A DNA stretch of 64,000 nt from Absidia repens. Its lineage: Eukaryota; Mucoromycota; Mucoromycetes; Mucorales; Cunninghamellaceae. A model generated the notes under the pieces. That model had not been told where the DNA came from, made no database searches, and was given only the letters and a program-made list of their open reading frames with translations. How positions within the stretch are numbered: position 1 is the first letter of the stretch; each line of letters opens with the position of its first letter. A program made the translations under genes and the position numbers. This document shows, piece by piece, positions 1-9,299 of this stretch. The stretch is from NCBI GenBank assembly GCA_002105175.1, contig MCGE01000001.1, positions 2,790,001-2,854,000 on the forward strand, in the 5' to 3' direction.

Positions 1-88
1 GACTTGACATTTTATCAATTAAATAAAAACCATATCAATTGTATCACTTATTTTACTCTTGTCTTTTTATTATCTCACATCCATTTCA
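1..88 (+). repeat. 3' end of an LTR of family C, cut by the window start
   Basis: This stretch matches the last part of the LTR at 7456-7544 almost base for base, including the AATAAA-like signal, the block reading ATCACTTATTTT, and the terminal CATTTCA. LTRs of these Ty3-type elements begin TG and end CA, so the end is placed at 88. The rest lies outside the window, so I cannot tell a solo LTR from a full element. Confidence 0.7.
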
Positions 89-172
89 CCTGCTGTATAC
101 CAACACATTCACCTTTCATTCCATCTACCATATACGTACTGTATCTTTTCATATATACTGTACACTTATATC
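89..172. other. Older repeat-derived DNA that received element A
   Basis: Element A inserted here and duplicated ATATC (168-172 and 5856-5860). The sequence from about 96 (ACCAACACATTCACCT onward) resembles the left flank of element B at about 11540-11600, so both young elements landed in related repeat DNA. Across the insertion it continues into the LTR-A-like remnant at 5861-6043. Confidence 0.5.
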
Positions 173-469
173 TGTAATATTTGATAAAATAGAAGACGTT
201 ATAAAGAAATAAGTGATATAACAGATATGGTTTTTATTGAATAAAATGAGGAAGGGTTTTTATAATAAAATGAGAAAAAGAAGGCTGTGCTAGTTGTGGC
301 TGTGGATATAGTCGAAGAATGGTAATATGAGGCTATGAGAAGTTGGTTATCTGTAGATATAAGTATATATGCCTAAGTAGTGGATACTCGAGGCTGTGTC
401 TTATACCTGTATAGGAATGACAAGTGTGATAGTGTGGGAAATGATTAGTGACAGATGACAAATACGACA
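173..469 (-). repeat. 3' LTR of element A
   Basis: A 297-bp LTR identical by eye to 5559-5855. In element orientation it carries TATAAAA, an AATAAA signal about 20 bp later, and then the block TTATATCACTTATTT proposed as the start of R. It ends at the ATATC duplication at 168-172. Confidence 0.93.
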
Positions 470-483
470 TCATCCCCTTCCAG
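470..483 (-). other. Polypurine tract of element A
   Basis: On the minus strand this reads CTGGAAGGGGATGA and directly abuts the 3' LTR. Element B has the similar CTGGAAGAGGGTTA at the same place (17052-17065). The position and purine content fit the plus-strand primer of an LTR retrotransposon. Confidence 0.7.
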
Positions 484-537
484 TTTGAATAAACGTTTTT
501 TTGAAAAGGATGTATTTGTGAAGTCGTGTGTGAAAAG

Positions 538-573
<36 letters not shown>

Positions 574-628
574 CCGATCTTCTCAGTCTCCTGATTTTCA
601 AGTCGTCGGCATTGTTTTTGATTTTTAC

Positions 629-3600
629 CTAGCGGGCTCTTTTATGTCCTCTACTGGTATTTTTATCTTTTTCAATGTCCGTCCGCTTTCTTTTCAGTGC
701 TGGGGTCGGTCGATTTATATTTTTGTTTCTTTCTTTGTTATTTTTTTCCTTTTGATCGGTGTCTTGTCGTCTTTTCCAATATATGTCAATTTCATCTTGT
801 GCATTCATGTCTTGTGCCTTTATCCATTGATCATCTTCGGATGTATATCCTTTCCAACGAACTTTGTATTGACGTTGTCCAGGTGTTCCTTTGTGGTCTA
901 GGATGGCTTCGATTTCATACTCGTCATCATTATGTTCATCGTGCGAAACGGATTTCAACTCTGATGGGACGTAGTTGCGTGAAGCTAGTGCACCTGTCAT
1001 GTCTTTTAGGACGTAAGTACCGTTTGTTGTTTTTTGCATGACTTCAAATGGACCGTCGTATAATGGAGCTGATTTATTTTTTCTTGTAGGGATTTTTGCG
1101 ACTACGAAGCTACCAACGGGAAAGTCAACAATACGGTGTGTTTTATCGAATGCTTCCTTTTGTGAATCTATTACTAGTTGTGTACGCTCTTTGATTGCCG
1201 GAAATACAACATCTGCCATATATTCGAGTCGTTTTACCAATTCTTCATAGCTCATGGGTTTTAGAGTGGCAATGTTGGTTTGTGGATCACCGGTAAGCGT
1301 GGGTTTATTCATATGTCGTGCGAACATCAAAGAGAATGGGGGTGTTTGAAGACGTTTTGAAATCTTGTTATTCATTACCAATTGTGCATTAGGTACGTAC
1401 CAGTCCCAGTCTTGTCTAGTTCCTTGGCTTTCTTTGTTTATTATTGTTTTGGCTACTTGGACGTAACGTTCAGCAAGACCATTTCCTCTTGGATGATATG
1501 GTGTGGAAAACCTACGATCGATTCCCATAGTCTTGTGTAATGCTGTGTCGAGCTTGTTTTTGAACTCGGTGCCGTTGTCCGATTGTATGATTCTTGGATA
1601 GCCGAAATCGCCAAATACTTTGATCAACGTATGAATAAGTGTGTCTGCCTTTTTGTCAGGTAATGCGCGTAGAATTGTGAATCGTGTGCAAACGTCAACC
1701 ATTACTAATAACCATGTATTTCCTTGTGTAGAAACTTTGAATGGTCCAGCTAGATCGATAGCCCAATGGTCGGTTGGTAGATATGCATGTACTGGTCTCA
1801 AGGGATTGTAGCCTCTTTTTCCTATATTGTATTTTTGGCAAGGTGGGCATTTTTGGACAATGTCAAGTGCTTGTTTGTACATGTTGGTCCAGTGTAATCC
1901 TTCATGATGTGCAGATTTTACGATTGCTTCTGCTCCGAAGTGTCCGTATTCATGTAGTCTTTGTAGAATGGCACTGTGCTCTGTGGTCGGAGGTGTGATG
2001 AAATTCATATCCATGGATTGGATTGCGCGAAGGTGAATGTCTTCTTCTGTGGTTTTGTTTTCTATGGATGGATCCAGTTGTGCTTTGTGTTTATTGGCTT
2101 GAATGTGTGGTGTCTGATTACCCCCTGGGATTTCTTTGTGCGGTGTGGCAAGACGTGACAAGAAATCAGGAAAAATATTCAAGGCTCCTGGTTTGTGTAT
2201 GACGGTGAACGAATAGTCCAGGATGGTATCCAACCAGTTAATCATCATGGGTGATGCGATCTTTTGTGTATGAATGTAAGTGAGGGCGCGATGGTCAGTG
2301 TACAATGTGAATGGATTACCCCAAAGATACTTATGAAACTTTTTTAGGGCAAAGACAATTGCAAGCAGTTCCCTTTTGTTGGTGCTATAGTTACGCTCAG
2401 AAGTGGACAATGATCTGGCCATGTATCCTATGAAACGTTCTTTCCCATGGATGATTTGGTACAAGGCGGCACCGATGCCGTAGTTAGAGGCATCTGTGGC
2501 TACGTAAAAGGGTTGATTCAAGTCTGGAAAATGAAGTAAGGTATCCCTTTTTAGTTGTGTTTTGATCAGTTCGAAATGCTTTTGATGTACTGATGTCCAA
2601 TCTTTATCTGTGATTTGATTATAGTTGCGTAATGCATCAAGTGGACTGGTGAGCGTGGCAACGCCAGCAAGATGGTTACGGAAATAGTTTACGATACCGA
2701 GGAATTGTTGCATTGCTTTGCCGGAGGTAGGTCTGTTCCATTCAAGAACATTGCAGACCTTTCGTGGATCAAGATCATAGCCGTCTTTGGAAACGCAGAA
2801 ACCAAGTAGGAATACAGCTGTTTGGGCCCAATGGCATTTTTTGGGATTCAAGATCAGATTTACTTCGGTCAGCTTTGTGATAGCGATGGCAACATGCTTG
2901 GTGTGTGATTCCATGTTGTCTGAGAACACTACAACGTCGTCAATGAAGGTGTGTACAAAAGGTAAGCCTTGGAAAACTTCATTCATAACTCGTTGGAATT
3001 TAGCTGAAAGGGTTTTCAGTCCAAATGGTGCTCCTTGGAACATGTACTGACGTCCTTTATTTGTGAACGTAGTTTTATGTTGGTCTTCTGGATGTATTTG
3101 GAAACGGTGGAATGCGCTTTTCAAGTCCAGTGTGGTGAAGACAGCGGCTCCATGCATGGATTCAAAGATGTCTTTTATCAAAGGTAAGGGATATACATCG
3201 TCCTTCAAGTGTTTATTGATGTGACGTGGATCGAGGCAAGTTCGCCGACCAGTAACAAAACCTTTTTCATCTTTTTTAGGTGCTAGTGTTAGCGGACTGT
3301 TCCATGTAGTATCAATTGGAGCATCAACGATCGTGCCATCAGCAAGCCATTGTTTTACAGCTTCGTCGACGAGTGGCTGTAACGTGACGGGGATTGGGTA
3401 CTGACGATGATTAGTGCGATCGGTTGGCATGTCAGGTGTATCTAGTCTGACCATTGATGTAGGTAAGGTACAGAAAGATGTGATTGGTATTTTTTGATTT
3501 TCATCAGCTAACGGTAATATTTTGTTTAGGAAGTCTTTTCGCTCCGTGGCAGTACCAGCGGGTGAATCATTCGGTGTTGGTGGATTGTCAATGTTATGAT

Positions 3601-5497
3601 TTTCTTTTGGTGATCTCAAATGACTATTTGGCCAACTGACGGGAAGGTTGACGACTTCGATATTAAAAGTAGACATCAAATCATCAGCAATCAAACAATC
3701 AAAGTCTTTCGACAAATCAGTGACTTGGAAGGAATGCGATATAGTGACATTATTGAAAGTGATCAACATTGGAATAGTTTTACCGTAGCTTTTTGTAGTC
3801 TTATTGCCTGGTAGATATATAGTAGTAGTATAGTTTGAATCAATTTTTATTTTATTTATATCAATAAACTTTTTATCTATAACTGAAACATTGGCTCCGG
3901 AATCACAAAGGGCAAACGCTTGCTTATTCTGTAGAAGAAGTGGAAAAACGTATTTTTTAGTTGAGGGCAAGTTTGTGATCATGTTGTGGCAATAGACTTT
4001 TTTATTTTTATTTTTATTTTTATTTTTACCTTCGATGTTATCGAGCTGAGCTTCGATAGCCAGTGCATTCAAAGAGGCAGTGTAGTTGTCCATCTCCGTG
4101 TCGGCAGGGTGGCTGATATCTAGGGCATTGAGACGAGCATTGCGTGCCGCAAAGTATTCACGACCTTCTTGACACTTGTGGCCAATGGTGTAAGGGACCT
4201 TCTTGCAATACCTGCAAAGTGGAGCGGAGGAAGAGGCAGCAAAGGCAGAGGAAGAAGCGACAGAGGCAGAGGAAGATGCGGTTGGAGCAGATGAAGAGAT
4301 GGCAGAGGCAGATCTAGGGGCATGATCGATGGCACGGCCTTTTCCCTTCTTGTTGCGGTTGAGGCGTTGGAGTTCCCTACAATCCTTGGTGGCATGAGAG
4401 GCGTTATCACCATGGTGAGAGCAGAAGAGTCCAGTACGCACGGATTTGTCACGTTGGTGGCGTTGGCGGCGACGAGGGCGATGAGAGGAGTCGGAATCAG
4501 AATCAGAGTCAACATGGTTGAACGAACGTTTTTGAACGTGTAGCTGTGTTGCAATCTTGATGACTTCTTCGGCGGATTGAGGAAGACCATGGGCTTGAGC
4601 TTTATTGTAGTGAGCGGCCATGACTTGTCCCCTAAGTCTTTCATTGAGTGCCTTGAAGCAGATAACAGCTAAGACAGGACCATCATTCCAATTCGCTTGT
4701 TGGGAAAGTGTTTGCAAACGAAGACCAAACTTGGACAATGATTCGGAGTGCTTCATACGTAGCGCAGCAAGGGCGAGGATGGCAGCAGAGGCATCATTCT
4801 TGAAAGAGAATTTTTCCACCAATTTTTTCTTGGCAGCAGACCAGGGCATCGAGACGTTCTTCATATTGTTAGCGTACCAAACGTCGACGTCTTCACCACG
4901 CATAGCATAATCAAGGTAGCGGGACCAATGTAAATCAAGATCGACTTCACCAAGATTCATCACTTTTTCGAAAGCTCTGATAAACTTATCGACCGATGTA
5001 AAAGAGGGGAGCTCACCATTTATCATAGTTTGCCCTTCCACTTGGAATACCGGGATTTCATTTATAAACCTGAAGTGGGGTGCAGAGGAGACAGCAGGAG
5101 GAGCAGCAGAGGGAGCATGGGCTAGAGTACGGTTGATAAGGGCAATCTTGGATTCCAATTCATCCAAAGCCTTTCTTTCATTGACCAAAGAGGGATCATC
5201 AGAGTTGGCGGCGGCATGTAAGACATAGGCCATTGTTTTTTCTTGAGCTTCTTTGACATAGGTGTCATGTAATTCCTTCAACGTGGGCTTAGGTGCATGC
5301 TTGGAGGCAGAAAGACCAGGTGTACCAGCAGTAGGGGTAGGAATGACATCAGGAGAAACAGTAGTGGCAGAGGTGGCATCAACTTCCATGGCTACAGCAG
5401 ATGAAGGAGTGGCATCAATTACAGTGGCGGTAGGATCAACATTGATGGCATCAGCGGAGCTTGAAGGTTGAGCAGTGGAACGGGTAGTAGCAGGCAT
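629..5497 (-). CDS. Gag-Pol polyprotein with chromodomain (element A)
   Basis: A single uninterrupted 1622-aa ORF. The Ala/Ser/Thr/Pro-rich N-terminus is followed by a gag region (about residues 150-320) and Cys/His motifs (CSHH...C and CRYC...HKC, about 360-450). The protease core DSGAN is near residue 531. Reverse transcriptase has LDLKSAF and the active-site FIDD near 851. RNase H has TDAS near 1000. Integrase has an HHCC zinc motif followed by DHWAIDL, SDNGTEF and the Glu of LAERY (about 1242-1345). A chromodomain (YEIEAILDHK...YKVRWKGY) lies near 1520-1575, with a basic Lys-rich tail. Gag and Pol in one frame without a slip site resembles the Tf1/sushi group. The protein should copy and integrate the element, the chromodomain guiding integration through histone marks. 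All catalytic residues looked for are present. Confidence 0.95.
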   Translation of the reverse strand: MPATTRSTAQPSSSADAINVDPTATVIDATPSSAVAMEVDATSATTVSPDVIPTPTAGTPGLSASKHAPKPTLKELHDTYVKEAQEKTMAYVLHAAANSDDPSLVNERKALDELESKIALINRTLAHAPSAAPPAVSSAPHFRFINEIPVFQVEGQTMINGELPSFTSVDKFIRAFEKVMNLGEVDLDLHWSRYLDYAMRGEDVDVWYANNMKNVSMPWSAAKKKLVEKFSFKNDASAAILALAALRMKHSESLSKFGLRLQTLSQQANWNDGPVLAVICFKALNERLRGQVMAAHYNKAQAHGLPQSAEEVIKIATQLHVQKRSFNHVDSDSDSDSSHRPRRRQRHQRDKSVRTGLFCSHHGDNASHATKDCRELQRLNRNKKGKGRAIDHAPRSASAISSSAPTASSSASVASSSAFAASSSAPLCRYCKKVPYTIGHKCQEGREYFAARNARLNALDISHPADTEMDNYTASLNALAIEAQLDNIEGKNKNKNKNKKVYCHNMITNLPSTKKYVFPLLLQNKQAFALCDSGANVSVIDKKFIDINKIKIDSNYTTTIYLPGNKTTKSYGKTIPMLITFNNVTISHSFQVTDLSKDFDCLIADDLMSTFNIEVVNLPVSWPNSHLRSPKENHNIDNPPTPNDSPAGTATERKDFLNKILPLADENQKIPITSFCTLPTSMVRLDTPDMPTDRTNHRQYPIPVTLQPLVDEAVKQWLADGTIVDAPIDTTWNSPLTLAPKKDEKGFVTGRRTCLDPRHINKHLKDDVYPLPLIKDIFESMHGAAVFTTLDLKSAFHRFQIHPEDQHKTTFTNKGRQYMFQGAPFGLKTLSAKFQRVMNEVFQGLPFVHTFIDDVVVFSDNMESHTKHVAIAITKLTEVNLILNPKKCHWAQTAVFLLGFCVSKDGYDLDPRKVCNVLEWNRPTSGKAMQQFLGIVNYFRNHLAGVATLTSPLDALRNYNQITDKDWTSVHQKHFELIKTQLKRDTLLHFPDLNQPFYVATDASNYGIGAALYQIIHGKERFIGYMARSLSTSERNYSTNKRELLAIVFALKKFHKYLWGNPFTLYTDHRALTYIHTQKIASPMMINWLDTILDYSFTVIHKPGALNIFPDFLSRLATPHKEIPGGNQTPHIQANKHKAQLDPSIENKTTEEDIHLRAIQSMDMNFITPPTTEHSAILQRLHEYGHFGAEAIVKSAHHEGLHWTNMYKQALDIVQKCPPCQKYNIGKRGYNPLRPVHAYLPTDHWAIDLAGPFKVSTQGNTWLLVMVDVCTRFTILRALPDKKADTLIHTLIKVFGDFGYPRIIQSDNGTEFKNKLDTALHKTMGIDRRFSTPYHPRGNGLAERYVQVAKTIINKESQGTRQDWDWYVPNAQLVMNNKISKRLQTPPFSLMFARHMNKPTLTGDPQTNIATLKPMSYEELVKRLEYMADVVFPAIKERTQLVIDSQKEAFDKTHRIVDFPVGSFVVAKIPTRKNKSAPLYDGPFEVMQKTTNGTYVLKDMTGALASRNYVPSELKSVSHDEHNDDEYEIEAILDHKGTPGQRQYKVRWKGYTSEDDQWIKAQDMNAQDEIDIYWKRRQDTDQKEKNNKERNKNINRPTPALKRKRTDIEKDKNTSRGHKRAR

Positions 5498-5541
5498 GTT
5501 GAGTTTAAAATAGATTTTTGTAAAAAGATGAAAATAAAATA

Positions 5542-5551
5542 ATATTCACTT
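5542..5551 (-). promoter_or_regulatory. Candidate minus-strand primer binding site of element A (self-priming?)
   Basis: Immediately inside the 5' LTR the minus strand reads TTTTTTAAGTGAATAT. There is no tRNA-complementary TGG. AAGTGAATAT can pair with ATATCACTT in the same LTR (5597-5605) with one unpaired A. Element B has the same arrangement with a compensating base change. This suggests Tf1-like self-priming from the transcript 5' end. It is inference from sequence only. Confidence 0.45.
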
Positions 5552-5558
5552 AAAAAAA

Positions 5559-5855
5559 TGTAATATTTGATAAAATAGAAGACGTTATAAAGAAATAAGT
5601 GATATAACAGATATGGTTTTTATTGAATAAAATGAGGAAGGGTTTTTATAATAAAATGAGAAAAAGAAGGCTGTGCTAGTTGTGGCTGTGGATATAGTCG
5701 AAGAATGGTAATATGAGGCTATGAGAAGTTGGTTATCTGTAGATATAAGTATATATGCCTAAGTAGTGGATACTCGAGGCTGTGTCTTATACCTGTATAG
5801 GAATGACAAGTGTGATAGTGTGGGAAATGATTAGTGACAGATGACAAATACGACA
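5559..5855 (-). repeat. 5' LTR of element A
   Basis: A 297-bp LTR identical by eye to 173-469. In element orientation it carries TATAAAA, which should drive the genomic transcript leftward. The duplication ATATC follows at 5856-5860. Confidence 0.93.
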
Positions 5856-5860
5856 ATATC

Positions 5861-6043
5861 TACAGACAACCAACTTCCCATAGCCTCAAATTACCATTCT
5901 TCGACCACATCCACAGCCACAACTAGCACAGCCTTCCTTTTCCTCACTTTATTGTAGAAACCTTTCCTCATTTTATTCAATAAAAACCATATTTGTTATA
6001 TCACTTATTTTTATAACGCCTTCTCATTTTATCAAATATTACA
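5861..6043 (+). repeat. Diverged LTR-A remnant interrupted by element A
   Basis: The plus strand here reads as the 3' two thirds of LTR-A in the opposite orientation to the intact element. The blocks for CATAGCCTCA, CCACAGCCACAACTAGCACA, ATTCAATAAAAACCATAT and the closing ATCAAATATTACA are recognisable with scattered substitutions. TATAAAA has become TGTAGAA, so the promoter is probably dead. Element A thus inserted into an older relative. Confidence 0.8.
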
Positions 6044-6599
6044 TAAAGAATCATTCAAAAGTTTCACAATACTTAATAACGACATCATTTACTCACAAAG
6101 GAAAATATCATCGACAGAGCATGAAAGCTGGGAGTGAATTTTGTTTGCATGAATCGACACGTTTTTAATAATATTTACTGTAGCTGGATCACAAACGATC
6201 TGTTTATAGTATTCCGAACTTTTATTTTTACAGGTGTACATACAGTAAGTCATTTGTTTATTCCTTCCGTTTTCTTTGCTTGCTGCACCAACATCACGAA
6301 TGATCTGTTTATAGTATTTCGTCAGTACCACTAATATCATGAACGCATCATTGGTTTATTGGAGACTAACTATATCTCAGTTAATTTACATATTGTAACT
6401 GTGCCCTCATCTTTAAGTGCCGATAAATACAAACTCCTGCTATTCGGGTGACTTGAAATGTAAGAATGCAACCCAGTTTTCCTCACCATCTCGGTACTGT
6501 ACCTCTCACGCAAAAAGATGTCTTTTTTTTTTTTTTTTTTTTTTTTACCAACCTTTTAATGCATGGTGCTTTTTTTATTAAGTCTCCTTATTGGTCTTG
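6044..6599. other. Spacer without recognised gene
   Basis: AT-rich sequence. The only structure seen is a short direct repeat, GATCTGTTTATAGTATT, at about 6198 and 6303, and a long T run near 6522-6546. A short segment at 6059-6082 resembles 17578-17600 next to element B. No coding signal was found. Confidence 0.5.
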
Positions 6600-6739
6600 T
6601 GAAATGGTTGTTATAAAATAAGGACAAAAGTAAATAAATGATACAATTGATATGGTTTTTTATTTAATTGATAAAATGTCAAATCTTTTTATAAGAAAAT
6701 GATGATAATTGAGGCTGTGTGTAATCTGATGAGTAATCT
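6600..6739 (-). repeat. Truncated LTR of family C
   Basis: On the minus strand this matches the 3' end of LTR-C: the TGAAATGG terminus, AAGTAAATAAATGATACAATTG-type block, and TTAATTGATAAAATGTCAA are shared with 7456-7544 reversed. It stops at a poly-T tract near 6740, so only part of the LTR remains. Confidence 0.65.
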
Positions 6740-6811
6740 TTTTTTTTTGAAAGGTAGCAGAAACCCCCTTTCTTTGGATCTCCCTCTTCTTTTTTTTCAC
6801 GGGATGGCCTC

Positions 6812-7544
6812 TGTCGTATTCCTGGTTCCTGCTTAGCAATATTTACATCAAAAGCATCTATGCCATCATCATTTGTATATCTGAAATGTTTGTAAATAGA
6901 GACAAGAGTAAATAAGTGATACAATTGATATGGTTTTTTTATTGAATAAAATGACAGTGGGTTTTTATAGTAAAAACTAGAGAAGCGGATGTTGTAATAA
7001 TAAATTTCTATGATGATAGATGATTGTAGATGATAATGGATTATTGGTAGAGTTCGAGATGAGGGAATAAAATAGTGTATTATGGAATAGATAGATGAGC
7101 AACCTTTGATCTTGATTGTAGACCAAGTGAAACATAGCCAGTGTAAGGATATGCTGGGTAGTGACAAGGTACAATTGTTGGGACGCGATGAGTAACCGCG
7201 TACCTGATATGTGTGGATGATGACAAATAATGATGGTATAGATATTTTGACATAAATATTACTAATCAGGAACCAGGAATACGACAATATCCGACTTATC
7301 TCTTCACTCTATTTTTTACCCCTGAATTCCCCACTTATTCTCACACTTGTCATTCAACACATCAGATAGCACACAGCCTCAATTATCCGTAGTCTCAAAT
7401 ACACCGTTATCATGCTCCCATCCACAGCCACAAATATCTTCATTTTATTATAAAAAGACTTGACATTTTATCAATTAAATAAAAGAACCATATCAATTGT
7501 ATCACTTATTTTTACTCTTGTCTTTTTATCTCACATCCATTTCA
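6812..7544 (+). mobile_element. Solo LTR of family C, split by a nested solo LTR-B
   Basis: It begins TGTCGTATTCC at 6812 and ends CATTTCA at 7544. Removing the nested LTR-B (6882-7286) and one copy of its duplication leaves about 323 bp. Flanks GCCTC (6807-6811) and GCTTC (7545-7549) look like a 5-bp target duplication with one mismatch. A paralogous segment at about 7874-8000 carries the same flanking sequence with no LTR, which confirms the insertion point near 7911. Its start resembles LTR-B, so families B and C are related. Confidence 0.8.
6882..7286 (-). mobile_element. Solo LTR of family B
   Basis: A 405-bp element on the minus strand that matches the LTRs of element B (406 bp) with only about six substitutions and two small length changes. 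It is flanked by perfect ATATC duplications (6877-6881 and 7287-7291). That is the expected footprint of LTR-LTR recombination removing an earlier full-length copy. It sits inside LTR-C, so it is younger than that LTR. Confidence 0.92.
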
Positions 7545-8020
7545 GCTTCATCAGATCTCCAACAGATCAGGCGATGGGTTTTAGTTTAGAGATGCAGAAG
7601 TGTAGTGATGTTTCAATAAAATGAAAAGTTTATTCATGATTGAAGAATGAGGATACCCTTTTCTTTAACACAGCAGGAACCCCCCTTTTTTTTTGAGAGC
7701 TGGAACTCTTTTTTTTTTTTTTTTTTTTTTTTTTGATAGACAGCTGGAACCTTTTTTTTTTTTTGACAGCAGGGACTCCTTTTTTTTTTTTTTTTTTTTG
7801 ACAGCAGGCACTCCTTTTTTTTTTTTGACAGCAGGAACTCCATTTTTTTTTTGATAGACAGCTGGAACTCCCCTTTTTTTGGATCTCCTTCTTCTTTTTT
7901 TTTCACGGAATGCCTTCATCAGAACTCCAAGGGATCAGGCGATGGTTTTAGTTTAGAGATGGAGAAGTGTAGTGATGTTTCAATAGAAAGAAAAGTTTAC
8001 TCATTAATGAAGGATGAGGA
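7545..8020. repeat. Local direct duplication with poly-T minisatellite
   Basis: The block GATCAGGCGATGG...AGAAGTGTAGTGATGTTTCAATA occurs at about 7565-7660 and again at about 7930-8000. Between them (7662-7886) lies a minisatellite of a 25-45 bp unit: a T run of 8-24 followed by GACAGCAGGAACTCC or GATAGACAGCTGGAAC. A single related unit sits at 6740-6790, left of LTR-C. The T-run lengths differ in every unit, typical of slippage. Confidence 0.75.
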
Positions 8021-8420
8021 TGGGTTGAGGATGGAGATGATGTGGAGTAAATAAAGAAGGAGGGGTATTGTAGAGTGTGTAAAAGAGTGGTTGATAGGCA
8101 GTGATAGTGTGGGAAGAGAGTATAGTGCGGAAAATGGCAACTTTGTGTGTTGTGTGAGGGTCGGAAATAGGAATTATTTGTGTGTCCAAATTTCCAGTAT
8201 TGTTTGAATGGTCAAAATAGCAAGTTTTCAGTGCGGAAAATAGGCAATTAGCAACGGTTCCGGAAAGCAGATATGTATATGGTTTGAAAAATGAGAGTTT
8301 GGTTCAAAAATAAGATGTATTTAAAGTTGATTAGCAATTTTAGATGGGTGTGTTTCAAGGTCATCAGAAGTTTGCAGATCCCTTTTGGAGATCCGTTTTG
8401 CTTGTAGACTAGCTCTTCGG
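8020..8420. other. Spacer, repeat-derived, no gene
   Basis: G/A-rich on the plus strand with several related short phrases (AGTGCGGAAAATGG at about 8130 and AGTGCGGAAAATAGG at about 8239). It may be the remainder of an unrecognised LTR. No ORF here has coding character. Confidence 0.4.
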
Positions 8421-8735
8421 TTTTCTTTCCTTTTACTATAGTATTGACTATCATGATTCAATAAAAACTTTTTTATTTTGCAATGAACAGTGAATGGCAA
8501 AGCCATTCTACTGTGGTAGCCTAATCTGCATGCTAATGAATAACTATTATGCTGTGGTAATACTATTCTTGTTTGGTAGTGTATCCCTATAGTGTGGTGA
8601 TCTATTTTCCAAACCAATTTTGTACGGTAAATGCTTCTACATGCTATAATGTTGTAAGGAATACTGAAGCATAGAGGCCTGTTATTATGGCTATAGGCTT
8701 TCCGACCTTTGTTTTTGTTTGTTGACGGACCTCCC
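8421..8735 (+). repeat. Left arm of a 315-bp inverted repeat
   Basis: This arm is the reverse complement of 9697-10017 at roughly 85-90% identity by eye. Shared blocks include TCAATAAAAAC, TTTTGCAATGAACA, CTGTGGTA, TATCCCTATAGTGTGGTGATC, CCAAACCAATTT and the inner end GTTGACGG. An AATAAA-type signal lies near the outer end. It could be the terminal repeat of a DNA transposon or two opposed solo LTRs; no transposase is present between the arms. Confidence 0.8.
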
Positions 8736-8747
8736 AACAACCCCCAA

Positions 8748-9065
8748 AAATAATGCCTCCCCCCATACACCCCCCAAAAAAGACCTCCCCCATACACCCC
8801 CAAAATAATGCCTCCCCCCATACACCCCCCAAAATAATGCCTCCCCCCATACACCCCCAAAAAAGACCTCCCCCATATACCCCCAAAATAATGCCTCCCC
8901 CCATACACCCCCAAAAAAGACCTCCCCCCATACACCCCCAAAATAATGCCTCCCCCATACACCCCCAAAATAATGCCTCCCCCCATACACCCCCCAAAAA
9001 AGACTCCCCCCACAGCCCCCCAAAAAAGTACCTCCCCCACTACCGCCATAACCCCCCAAAAAAAT
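8748..9065. repeat. C-rich 28-bp minisatellite
   Basis: About eleven tandem copies of a unit of 25-28 bp built from CCTCCCCCCATACACCCCC plus AAAATAATG or AAAAAAGA. Two alternating unit types differ in the A-rich part. It opens long proline-rich frames on one strand and glycine-rich frames on the other; these are by-products of the repeat. It lies between the two inverted-repeat arms. Confidence 0.92.
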
Positions 9066-9159
9066 ACCGCCCGAAAAAGTCTGGTTTATTTGAGCCAAAA
9101 CCAAAATCAGTAAGTTTAACAAACCAAAAGGCCTGAAGAAGGAATGATGTATGTATAAA

Positions 9160-9292
9160 AAAGGGATCTCTACAATGGATCTGTAAGAGAGATTTCTAAG
9201 AGGGATCTGTAAGAGGGATCTCTAAGCGGGATTTCTAAGGGGGGATTTCTAAGAGGGATTTCTAAGGGGATTTCTATGAGGGATTTGCAAAC
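9160..9292. repeat. Short-unit minisatellite GGGATYTCTAAGA
   Basis: Roughly nine copies of a 13-15 bp unit (AGAGGGATTTCTA, AGAGGGATCTGTA and variants). A shorter version with two to three units recurs at about 10110-10150. Both lie just ahead of an F1-like repeat copy, so unit and copy were duplicated together. Confidence 0.8.
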
Positions 9293-9299
9293 TTTTAAC

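Larger units (their letters stand above)
173..5855 (-). mobile_element. Complete Ty3/gypsy chromovirus, element A
   Basis: Full-length LTR retrotransposon on the minus strand. LTRs at 5559-5855 (5') and 173-469 (3') are each 297 bp, start TG and end CA in element orientation, and appear identical by eye. The target duplication ATATC sits at 168-172 and 5856-5860. One ORF encodes Gag-Pol with a C-terminal chromodomain. A purine-rich tract at 470-483 abuts the 3' LTR and serves as the likely plus-strand primer. Just inside the 5' LTR there is no TGG-type tRNA primer site. With identical LTRs, a perfect duplication and an intact ORF, the insertion should be recent and possibly still active. Confidence 0.95.

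Noticed and set aside
455..5471. Many plus-strand frames opposite element A Gag-Pol, and minus-strand frames opposite element B
   Set aside because: Shadows of the long Gag-Pol ORFs; they have no motifs and are not maintained between the two elements.
6059..6082. Similarity of about 23 bp between 6059-6082 and 17578-17600
   Set aside because: Too short in AT-rich DNA to claim a shared repeat; noted only because both flank young elements.
7634..7919. Lys-rich frames on the minus strand
   Set aside because: By-products of the poly-T minisatellite.
8748..9065. CRISPR-like array
   Set aside because: Units are tandem with no unique spacers, in a eukaryotic setting.
8644..9136. Long Gly/Trp/Tyr-rich and Pro-rich frames on both strands
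   Set aside because: They are translations of the 28-bp minisatellite in all frames; the unit length gives open frames without coding selection.
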